Shown: positions 57,505-64,000 of the stretch, piece by piece
Numbering within the stretch: position 1 is the stretch's first letter
How the letters are laid out: each line of letters opens with the position of its first letter
Source of the DNA: Mycolicibacterium novocastrense
GTDB lineage: Bacteria > Actinomycetota > Actinomycetes > Mycobacteriales > Mycobacteriaceae
Reading direction: 5' to 3'
NCBI RefSeq assembly: GCF_001570485.1
Contig: NZ_BCTA01000026.1
Location: 300,124 to 364,123, forward strand
Length of the DNA stretch: 64,000 nucleotides
Translations under genes and position numbers: made by a program
Notes under the pieces: model-generated
The model's database searches: none
What the model saw: only the letters and a program-made list of their open reading frames with translations
Told to the model about the DNA's origin: nothing

Positions 57505-58155
57505 GTGCGGACGGTCGCCGCGGCGGGCGTCGGCGTGGCCATCGGGCTGTCGGTCATGGCGCCCGCCGGCCCCGCCGCAGCGCGCCCATCCGATCCGGGC
57601 GTGGTCAACTACGCCGTGCTCCCGAAGGGCTCGGTGGGCAATATCGTCGGCGCCACAATGCGATTCGAGTCGTTGTTCGCAGAGCCGGTGCAGACCTTCT
57701 CGGTCGACCTTCCTGCGTGCAACAACTGGGCGGACATCGGCCTGCCCGACGTCTACGCCGACCCCGATCTCGCATCGTTCAACGGCGCGGTCACCCAGGA
57801 GTCGCCGACGGATGCGACGCATCTGGTCAAACAAGCGGTCGGGGTGTTCGCGACGACCGACGCCGCCGACCGGGCCTTCCGTCGTGTCGTCGACCGCACG
57901 GCCGGCTGCAACGGGCAGACCACCGCGATGCACCTGGACAACTTCACGACTCAGGTGTGGACCTTCACCGGCGGGCCCACCACGGCCACCGATGCCGACT
58001 GGGTCAAACAGGAGGCGGGCACCGACCGGCGCTGCTTCACCACCACTCGCAAGCGCGAGAACGTCCTGCTGCAGGCAAAGGTCTGTCAGTCCGGCAACGG
58101 TGGCCCGGCGGTGAATGCGCTGGCCGGGGCGATGCAGAACACCCTGGGCCAGTAA
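57505..58155 (+). CDS. Exported sensor-domain (PknH_C-like) protein
   Basis: 216 residues, GTG start. Signal peptide GVGVAIGLSVMAPAGPAAAR with cleavage near residue 27. The mature part resembles the extracellular PknH sensor domain: four cysteines (LPACNNWADIG, RTAGCNGQTT, DRRCFTTTRK, LQAKVCQSGNGG) that would form two disulfides, and the VFATTDAADRAFRRVV helix. No kinase domain is attached. In mycobacteria free-standing relatives exist as secreted proteins or lipoproteins. The gene lies 3 bp after ohr. Confidence 0.8.
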   Translation: MRTVAAAGVGVAIGLSVMAPAGPAAARPSDPGVVNYAVLPKGSVGNIVGATMRFESLFAEPVQTFSVDLPACNNWADIGLPDVYADPDLASFNGAVTQESPTDATHLVKQAVGVFATTDAADRAFRRVVDRTAGCNGQTTAMHLDNFTTQVWTFTGGPTTATDADWVKQEAGTDRRCFTTTRKRENVLLQAKVCQSGNGGPAVNALAGAMQNTLGQ

Positions 58156-58276
58156 CCCGGGGCGGGGTTGGAGATCCTCGTAACGAAGGCGTCATCCAAA
58201 AAACGCTGGATTTGTCGGTCCCGTCTGGATAATGGTTGAAGGGGCAGCGGTCCACTCCCGGAAGGGGATGGTTGGG

Positions 58277-59569
58277 ATGACCTTCACCATCGCGTCCGAG
58301 GTGGCGGACGCGCACCCGCCGCGGAGTCCTTGCACCGAGCTGACCAGCGCTGATGCCGCCGCTCGCCAGGTCGGCGCCGGGTGCCTGCGGGACGGCCCGG
58401 TGGGCCGGGTGGGCCTCGAGATCGAGGCGCACTGCTTCGATCTGACCGATGCCGCGCGCAGGCCCCGCTGGGATGAGCTCACCGCCGCCATCGCCGGCCT
58501 GCCACCCCTACCGGGCGGCAGCAGGGTCACCGTCGAACCGGGCGGCGCCGTCGAACTGTCCGGTCCGCCGCTCGCGGGCCCGCTCTCGGCGATCGAGGCG
58601 ATGGTCGCTGACCGCGCCGTGCTCTGCGCTGCGTTCGCGGGCGCCGGGTTCGGGTTGGTGTTATTGGGCGCAGATCCGCTGCGGCCGGCGCAGCGCGTCA
58701 ACCCGGGCGCGCGCTATCGCGCGATGGAGGCCTTCTTCGCGGCCAGCGGCACTCCCGCCGCGGGTGCGGCGATGATGACCTCGACGGCTTCGGTGCAGGT
58801 CAACCTCGATGCGGGCCCACACGAGGGGTGGGCGGACCGCGTCCGGCTCGCGCATGCGCTCGGCCCCACGATGATCGCGATCACCGCGAATTCGCCGGTG
58901 CTGAGCGGCGACGACCCCGGCTGGCAGTCGACGCGGCAACGCGTGTGGAGCCAGCTGGATTCGGCCCGCTGCGGCCCGATCCTCGGCGAGAACGGCGAGG
59001 ACCCGGCCAGTGATTGGGCCCGGTACGCGCTCAACGCTCCGGTGATGCTCGTCAACCACGCCGACGCCGACGCCGAACCGGTCACCGACTGGGTGCCGTT
59101 CGCCGACTGGGCCGACGGGCGGGTCGCGCTGGGCGGCCGCCGTCCCACCGCTGCCGACCTCGACTACCACCTGACCACGCTGTTTCCTCCGGTCCGCCCG
59201 CGGCAGTGGCTGGAGATCCGCTATCTCGACAGCGTGCCGGACGCGGTGTGGCCGGCGGTCGCGTTCACGTTGGTCACCCTCCTGGATGACCCGACGGCGG
59301 CCGAAATCGCCGCCGAAGCCACCGAACCCGTTGCCACCGCCTGGGATCAGGCCGCTCACGTCGGCCTGGCCGACCCCCGGTTGCGCGCCGCCGCGCAACG
59401 ATGTGTGCGGGCGGCCGCGGAACGCGCGCCCGCAGAGCTCGCGGAATCGATGCAACGGCTCGTGCGTTCGGTCGAACAGGGACGCTGTCCGGCCGACGAT
59501 TTCCGGGACCGCGCCGCACAACACGGGATCGCGCCCGCGGTCACGCAACTGGCACGAGGGGAACTGTGA
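58277..59569 (+). CDS. egtA: Glutamate-cysteine ligase EgtA
   Basis: 430 residues from ATG 58277, with GGAAGGGG about 9 bases ahead; ATG 58268 is too close to that site. GCS2-type fold: [46 protein letters not shown], and [20 protein letters not shown]. It makes gamma-glutamylcysteine, the sulfur donor for EgtB. First gene of egtABCDE. The stop overlaps egtB (GTGA). Confidence 0.95.
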   Translation: MTFTIASEVADAHPPRSPCTELTSADAAARQVGAGCLRDGPVGRVGLEIEAHCFDLTDAARRPRWDELTAAIAGLPPLPGGSRVTVEPGGAVELSGPPLAGPLSAIEAMVADRAVLCAAFAGAGFGLVLLGADPLRPAQRVNPGARYRAMEAFFAASGTPAAGAAMMTSTASVQVNLDAGPHEGWADRVRLAHALGPTMIAITANSPVLSGDDPGWQSTRQRVWSQLDSARCGPILGENGEDPASDWARYALNAPVMLVNHADADAEPVTDWVPFADWADGRVALGGRRPTAADLDYHLTTLFPPVRPRQWLEIRYLDSVPDAVWPAVAFTLVTLLDDPTAAEIAAEATEPVATAWDQAAHVGLADPRLRAAAQRCVRAAAERAPAELAESMQRLVRSVEQGRCPADDFRDRAAQHGIAPAVTQLARGEL

Positions 59570-60918
59570 CACCTCGCGAAACCATCGCGCGCGAACTCAC
59601 CCGGGCACGCCGGCGCACGCTGCGCCTCGTCGACTTCGACGACGCGGAGCTGGGCCGCCAGTACAGCCCGCTGATGAGCCCGTTGGTGTGGGACCTCGCG
59701 CACATCGGGCAGCAGGAGGAGCTGTGGCTGCTGCGCGAGGGAAACCCGGACCGGCCCGGCATGCTGCGCCCCGACGTCGAACGTCTCTACGACGCGTTCG
59801 TCAACTCCCGCGCCAGCCGCGTGAACTTGCCGCTGCTCCCGCCGTCGGATGCCAGGGCGTATTGCGCGACGGTGCGGGACAAGGTGCTCGACACGCTGGA
59901 CGTCCTACCCGACGATGAGCCCGGTTTCGCGTTCGGCCTGGTGATCAGCCACGAGAACCAGCACGACGAGACCATGCTGCAGGCGCTGAACCTGCGGAGC
60001 GGGCCTCCGTTGCTCGACACCGGAACTGCGCTTCCCGAAGGCCGCCCCGACGTCGCGGGCACATCGGTGTTGGTGCCCGGCGGCGAGTTCGTCCTGGGCG
60101 TCGACGCGGCCACCGAGCCGTACTCGCTGGACAACGAACGTCCGGCACACGTCGTCGACGTACCCGCCTTCCGTATCGGACGCGTCCCGGTCACCAATGG
60201 CGAATGGCGCCAGTTCATCGACGACGGTGGCTACGACGAGCCCCGGTGGTGGTCGGAGCGCGGTTGGGCACACCGCACCGAAGCAGGTCTGACCGCGCCG
60301 CAGTTCTGGAATCCGGACGCCACCCGCACCCGCTTCGGCCACGTTGAGGAGATCCCCGACGACGAGCCGGTCCAGCACGTCACGTTCTTCGAAGCCGAGG
60401 CGTACGCCGCGTGGGCGGGCGCCCGGCTGCCCACGGAGGTGGAATGGGAGAAGGCCTGTGCGTGGGACCCGGCGGTCGGCGCACGTCGCCGATATCCCTG
60501 GGGCGCAACCGAACCCACGGCTGCCCTGACCAATCTCGGCGGCGACGCGCTGCGTCCGGCGCCCGTCGGCGCCTACCCAGGCGGGGCCTCCGCCTACGGC
60601 GCCGAGCAGATGCTGGGCGACGTGTGGGAGTGGACGACGTCGCCGCTGCGCCCGTGGCCGGGATTCACGCCGATGATCTACGAACGCTACTCACAGCCCT
60701 TCTTCGAAGGTGTTGGGGCCGGCGACTACAAGGTGCTGCGCGGCGGATCGTGGGCGGTCGCGGCCAGCATCCTGCGGCCCAGTTTCCGCAATTGGGACCA
60801 CCCGATCCGGCGCCAGATCTTCTCCGGCGTGCGACTGGCCTGGGATGCCGGCGATGAGCCGCTTGCGCGAAGAGAGAATGCCCGCGATGAGCCGCTTGCG
60901 CGAAGAGAGAGCAACTGA
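59566..60918 (+). CDS. egtB: Hercynine oxygenase EgtB with repeated C-terminal extension
   Basis: 450 residues, GTG start. N-terminal DinB_2 domain with iron ligands His in [12 protein letters not shown] and the [13 protein letters not shown] motif (HxxxHxE). C-terminal FGE-sulfatase domain: [75 protein letters not shown]. It joins gamma-Glu-Cys to hercynine with O2. Natural homology ends at VRLAWDA. The last ~20 residues are a duplicated DEPLARRE motif encoded by a 26-bp direct repeat, probably gained by repeat insertion. Confidence 0.95.
   Translation: MTPRETIARELTRARRRTLRLVDFDDAELGRQYSPLMSPLVWDLAHIGQQEELWLLREGNPDRPGMLRPDVERLYDAFVNSRASRVNLPLLPPSDARAYCATVRDKVLDTLDVLPDDEPGFAFGLVISHENQHDETMLQALNLRSGPPLLDTGTALPEGRPDVAGTSVLVPGGEFVLGVDAATEPYSLDNERPAHVVDVPAFRIGRVPVTNGEWRQFIDDGGYDEPRWWSERGWAHRTEAGLTAPQFWNPDATRTRFGHVEEIPDDEPVQHVTFFEAEAYAAWAGARLPTEVEWEKACAWDPAVGARRRYPWGATEPTAALTNLGGDALRPAPVGAYPGGASAYGAEQMLGDVWEWTTSPLRPWPGFTPMIYERYSQPFFEGVGAGDYKVLRGGSWAVAASILRPSFRNWDHPIRRQIFSGVRLAWDAGDEPLARRENARDEPLARRESN
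60851..60909 (+). repeat. 26-bp direct repeat, two copies, inside the 3' end of egtB
   Basis: GCGATGAGCCGCTTGCGCGA plus AGAGAG occurs at 60851-60876 and again at 60884-60909, period 33 bp (11 codons), without mismatch. It extends the EgtB frame by [19 protein letters not shown]. From memory this string recurs in mycobacterial genomes as a dispersed repeat. It ends 7 bp before the egtC start. Confidence 0.9.
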
Positions 60919-61607
60919 TGTGCCGGCATCTCGGGTGGCTCGGTGAACCGGCCTCGGCGGCGTCGCTGATCCTCGAGCCCGCCAACGGTCTTCTCGTGCA
61001 ATCGTATTCACCCCGCAGGCAGAAGCACGGGTTGATGAACGCCGACGGATGGGGTGTGGGCTTCTTCGACGGTCAGACGCCGCGGCGCTGGCGCAGTGCG
61101 ACGCCGATGTGGGGGGATGCCTCGCTCGCCTCGGTCGCGCCCGCGCTGCGCAGCGGTTGTATCGTCGCCGCGGTGCGGTCTGCGAGCGTCGGCATGTCGA
61201 TCGAAGCGAGCGCGGTGGCGCCGTTCACCGACGGGCGCTGGCTGCTCTCCCACAACGGGCTGGTCGACCGCCGGGCGCTGCCGCTGTCGCCCGCCGCCGA
61301 GTCGACCAACGACAGCGCCCTTCTCGCCGCGCTCATCTTCGCCCGGGGACTGGACTCGCTGGGCGAGACCATCGTCGACGTCGCCGCGGCCGATCCGAAC
61401 GCCCGGCTGAACATCCTGGCGGGCAACGGGTCACGACTGATCGCCACGACATGGGGCGACACACTGTCGGTGCTGCGACGCCGCGACGGCGTCGTGTTGG
61501 CCAGTGAACCCTACGACGACGATCCCGCCTGGGAGGAGATCCCTGACCGGCACCTCGTCGAGGTCACGTCGTCAGGAGTGCAACTGGCCGCATTGAAGGG
61601 AGCCTGA
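60918..61607 (+). CDS. egtC: Gamma-glutamyl-hercynylcysteine sulfoxide amidase EgtC
   Basis: 229 residues. The ATG shares a base with the egtB stop (TGATG). Class II glutamine amidotransferase-like Ntn hydrolase: [15 protein letters not shown] with Cys2 nucleophile, [36 protein letters not shown] and [15 protein letters not shown]. It removes the gamma-glutamyl group from the EgtB product. It overlaps egtD by 1 bp. Confidence 0.95.
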   Translation: MCRHLGWLGEPASAASLILEPANGLLVQSYSPRRQKHGLMNADGWGVGFFDGQTPRRWRSATPMWGDASLASVAPALRSGCIVAAVRSASVGMSIEASAVAPFTDGRWLLSHNGLVDRRALPLSPAAESTNDSALLAALIFARGLDSLGETIVDVAAADPNARLNILAGNGSRLIATTWGDTLSVLRRRDGVVLASEPYDDDPAWEEIPDRHLVEVTSSGVQLAALKGA

Positions 61608-62596
61608 TGGCGCGGGGATCCGATCACGCGGGCACGCTGTCGTTGTCGAACCACCTTTCGCCCGACTCGGCAGCGAACGCGCTGCGCCGGGACGTGTTCG
61701 ACGGTTTGACATCGAGCCCGAAGTCGTTGCCGCCCAAATGGTTCTACGATTCGGTCGGCAGCGACCTGTTCGACCAGATCACGCGGCTGCCGGAATACTA
61801 CCCGACGCGCGCGGAGGCCGAGATCCTCAGAAACCGATCGGCCGACATCGCGGCGGCTTGCCGCGCCGACACCCTGGTGGAATTGGGCAGCGGCACATCG
61901 GAGAAGACCCGCATGCTGCTCGACGCGCTACGTGACCACGGCTCGTTGCGCCGGTTCATCCCGTTCGACGTGGACGCGGGGGTGCTGGTCGCCGCGGGCG
62001 CGGCGCTTGCAGACGAGTATCCCGGCCTCGAGATCGAGGCCGTCTGCGGGGATTTCGAGAAGCACCTGGACAAGATCCCCCGCGTCGGGCGCCGCCTGGT
62101 CGCATTCCTCGGCTCGACGATCGGCAACCTCACCGCAGGCCCGCGCGCCGAATTCCTCTCCGCCCTCTCCGACACCCTGCAACCCGGTGACAGCCTGCTG
62201 CTCGGCACCGATCTGGTGAAGGACGCCGACCGTCTGGTGCGCGCCTACGACGACAGCGCGGGCGTGACCGCGCGCTTCAACCGCAACGTGCTCGCCGTCG
62301 TCAACCGTGAACTGAACGCCGACTTCGACCTCGAGAAGTTCGAACACGTCGCGGTGTGGAACGCCGCCGACGAACGCATCGAGATGTGGCTGCGCGCCAC
62401 CGAAGCGCAGCGGGTGCACGTGCGCGATCTCGGGCTGACCGTCGAGTTCGCCGCCGGTGAGGCGATGCTCACCGAGGTGTCCTGCAAGTTCCGGCGCGCG
62501 GGCGTCGAAGCCGAGCTCGCCGCGGCCGGGCTTCGGATGACCCACTGGTGGACCGACGCCGCCGGTGACTTCGGCCTGTCGCTGGCCACGAAATGA
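61607..62596 (+). CDS. egtD: L-histidine N-alpha-methyltransferase EgtD
   Basis: 329 residues, ATG sharing a base with the egtC stop. SAM-binding [46 protein letters not shown] split here as [18 protein letters not shown] and [15 protein letters not shown], diagnostic of the family; [39 protein letters not shown] with [19 protein letters not shown] after it. It trimethylates histidine to hercynine, committing it to ergothioneine. It overlaps egtE by 4 bp. Confidence 0.97.
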   Translation: MARGSDHAGTLSLSNHLSPDSAANALRRDVFDGLTSSPKSLPPKWFYDSVGSDLFDQITRLPEYYPTRAEAEILRNRSADIAAACRADTLVELGSGTSEKTRMLLDALRDHGSLRRFIPFDVDAGVLVAAGAALADEYPGLEIEAVCGDFEKHLDKIPRVGRRLVAFLGSTIGNLTAGPRAEFLSALSDTLQPGDSLLLGTDLVKDADRLVRAYDDSAGVTARFNRNVLAVVNRELNADFDLEKFEHVAVWNAADERIEMWLRATEAQRVHVRDLGLTVEFAAGEAMLTEVSCKFRRAGVEAELAAAGLRMTHWWTDAAGDFGLSLATK

Positions 62597-63708
62597 GCCT
62601 TGCGGATCGGTGGCGGGCGGCCCGCCCGGCGGTGGCCGGAGTGCACCTTGACAGCGGCGCCTGTTCGCGTCAGAGCGTCGCAGCGATCGACGCCGCCGGC
62701 CAGCACGCGCGCCACGAAGCCGAAGTCGGCGGTTACGTCGCGGCCGAGGCCGCCGCACCGGTGCTCGACGCCGGGCGCGCCGCACTCGCCGCGCTGACCG
62801 GTTTGGCCAGCACCGACTTCGTGTTCACCACCGGCGCGAACAATGCGCTCGACCTGCTGCTCGGCGCCTGGCCCGGAGACCGGACCGCGGCGTGTCTGCC
62901 CGGCGAATACGGGCCGAACCTGGCGATCATGGCCGCCAACGGTTTTGCCGTCCGCGCCCTGCCCGCCGACGGCCACGGGCGGCTCGACGTCGCGGCGGCC
63001 GCGCGCCAGTTGGCCGCCGACCCCCCGGCGCTGGTGCACTTGACGGCGCTTGCCAGCCACCGCGGTCTGGCGCAGCCGCTGTCGGCGCTGGCCGCCACAT
63101 GCGCAGAACTCGGTGTGCCGCTGGTCGTCGACGCCGCCCAGGCGCTGGGACACCTGGACTGCGCGGTCACGCCCGCGGCGATCTACGGTTCCTCCCGAAA
63201 GTGGATCGCCGGGCCGCGCGGCGTGGGATTCCTCGGTATCCACCGGGAGCTCGCCCGGCGGCTGCAACCACGGCTACCGCCCCCGGAGTGGAACCTGCCT
63301 TCGTCCGTTTTGCAGCGCTTGGAGCACGGTGAGGCCAATGTCGCTGCCCGCGTGGGCTTTTCGGTAGCGCTCGGCGAACACTTGGCCGACGGGCCCGCCG
63401 CGGTGCGGACCCGGCTGGCGGAGGTGGGCCGGATGACCCGCGACGCGGTGGCCGGCCTCGACCGATGGCGGGTCGTCGAGCCGCACGATGAACCGACCGC
63501 GATCACCACGTTGGCCCCCACCGATGGCGCCGACCCGCAGATGATCCGCAACTGGCTGATCGCCGAACACCGCATCGTCACCACGTTCGCCGATGTGCAG
63601 CGCGCTCCGTTCGAGATGACGGCGCCGGTGCTGCGGGCCTCCCCGCACGTCGACGTCACCGACGAGGAACTCGCCCGGTTCGCCGAGGCCCTGGCCGCCG
63701 CCGGGTGA
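62593..63708 (+). CDS. egtE: Hercynylcysteine sulfoxide lyase EgtE
   Basis: 371 residues, ATG overlapping the egtD stop (ATGA). PLP fold type I (class V/IscS-like): [51 protein letters not shown] with cofactor Asp, the Schiff-base Lys in [17 protein letters not shown], and a C-terminal substrate Arg in [16 protein letters not shown]. It cleaves the C-S bond to give ergothioneine. Last gene of the operon. A truncated gene follows on the other strand 4 bp away. Confidence 0.93.
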   Translation: MSLADRWRAARPAVAGVHLDSGACSRQSVAAIDAAGQHARHEAEVGGYVAAEAAAPVLDAGRAALAALTGLASTDFVFTTGANNALDLLLGAWPGDRTAACLPGEYGPNLAIMAANGFAVRALPADGHGRLDVAAAARQLAADPPALVHLTALASHRGLAQPLSALAATCAELGVPLVVDAAQALGHLDCAVTPAAIYGSSRKWIAGPRGVGFLGIHRELARRLQPRLPPPEWNLPSSVLQRLEHGEANVAARVGFSVALGEHLADGPAAVRTRLAEVGRMTRDAVAGLDRWRVVEPHDEPTAITTLAPTDGADPQMIRNWLIAEHRIVTTFADVQRAPFEMTAPVLRASPHVDVTDEELARFAEALAAAG

Positions 63709-63712
63709 GCCG

Positions 63713-63871
63713 TCAGCCGGTCCGGTGCACCAGCAGCGTCGCCCGGTACTCCGAAAGCGGCGGAACATCCTCGGGTGTACGGGGATACGGGTCGAGCGCC
63801 TGCAACGTGAGCGCGTAATCGCCGGTCTGCACCGTCTGCCGGTTCTGCCCGGGCGCCGGGTTGGTGGGGAC
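63713..63871 (-). pseudogene. 3' remnant of a truncated gene
   Basis: On the minus strand 52 codons are open down to TGA at 63713-63715 and end abruptly upstream at an in-frame TAG (63872-63874) within a small palindrome. The residues read PTNPAPGQNRQTVQTGDYAL, TLQALDPYPRTPEDV and PPLSEYRATLLVHRTG, with normal mycobacterial codon use. There is no start codon, so this is the C terminus of a gene cut off by a rearrangement or insertion at ~63870. The intact family looks like an exported beta-rich protein, but I cannot name it. Confidence 0.65.
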
Positions 63872-63885
63872 CTATCGAAATAGGT
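63870..63885. repeat. Small perfect palindrome at the truncation point
   Basis: ACCTAT-CGAA-ATAGGT, 6-bp arms with a four-base loop, exactly where the truncated gene's homology ends. It could be the terminal or subterminal part of an inserted element. Confidence 0.55.
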
Positions 63886-64000
63886 GTCGAAAACCCATAG
63901 GGACGATTCATGCTAGACGCCAAGCGCTGAATCGGTGGCATCGGGGCTCTCGCGGGCTGGTGTTTGTGTTGCGGGGGCGTCTCATGAGCTGTGTGGGGTG
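63886..64000. other. Unassigned right edge, possible start of an inserted element
   Basis: The last ~115 bases have lower GC and T/G-rich runs (GCTGGTGTTTGTGTTGCGGG) unlike the neighbouring genes. An ATG at 63986 opens MSCVG before the window ends. No transposase motif can be read in so short a stretch, so the mobile-element idea rests on the truncation and composition only. Confidence 0.3.

Overview
The window is about 67-70% GC by eye and dense with genes. It is chromosomal DNA of a fast-growing, environmental-type Mycobacterium (Mycolicibacterium). Evidence: a complete egtABCDE ergothioneine operon, LpqH lipoproteins, tmsAB-like tuberculostearate genes, murT/gatD, ami1, LucA, the tandem ask-asd pair, two LigC ligases with a stand-alone LigD-type polymerase, and many exported proteins of mycobacterial type. 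From memory of the M. tuberculosis map, the order ligC, polD, lucA, ffs, Rv3722c-like aminotransferase, dnaX, tmsB, tmsA, Rv3718c, ami1, ybaB, recR, gatD, murT, dnaQ-like, leuA, ask, asd, Rv3707c, egtA-E matches Rv3731 down to Rv3700c. Extra blocks not in M. tuberculosis are inserted.

Layout. 1-1.4 kb: end of a sensor kinase, a response regulator and an anti-sigma/serine kinase-like ATPase. 1.4-3.4 kb: small exported proteins and two LpqH-family lipoproteins. 3.3-8.7 kb: tgt, a saccharopine dehydrogenase-like gene flanked by a 25-bp repeat, a CoA-transferase, gluQ and a small phage-like protein. 8.9-18.3 kb: an accessory catabolic island (MFS carrier, class III aminotransferase, semialdehyde dehydrogenase, GntR regulator, two Asp/Glu-racemase-superfamily paralogues, D-2-hydroxyacid dehydrogenase, amidase, DUF3830). 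Three copies of one GATTGT-NN-ACAAT(C) palindrome mark its promoters. 18.7-22 kb: divergent ligC genes and polD1. 22-27 kb: a Cu-type SodC with a Thr/Pro tail, a dapB-fold dehydrogenase with a divergent TetR, a PepA-like protease and LucA. 27.1-27.4 kb: tRNA-Ser(GGA) and the SRP RNA. 27.4-40.6 kb: core genes. 40.6-42.6 kb: leuA with a Leu-codon leader peptide. 42.6-50.1 kb: a nitrogen island (XRE-cupin regulator, SoxB-like oxidase, three split glutamate-synthase-like subunits, type III glutamine synthetase, Amt). Its subunit set resembles the N-methylglutamate route of methylamine use. 50.1-58.2 kb: an acylase, ask, asd, exported proteins, an MpaB-type oxygenase and Ohr. 58.3-63.7 kb: egtABCDE. 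The right edge holds the 3' remnant of a truncated gene next to a hairpin and unassigned sequence that may be a mobile element.

How the genes work together. Translational coupling (ATGA, GTGA or TGATG overlaps) ties together egtA-E, tmsA-tmsB, the D-hydroxyacid dehydrogenase/amidase/DUF3830 trio, racemase-gntR and the split glutamate synthase. The most interesting leads are the GntR palindrome regulon of unknown substrate with a racemase paralogue lacking one catalytic cysteine, the possible methylamine-assimilation island, the leuA attenuator, a Tgt with an altered base-binding loop accompanied by GluQ, and several short dispersed or palindromic repeats, including one that lengthens the C terminus of EgtB.
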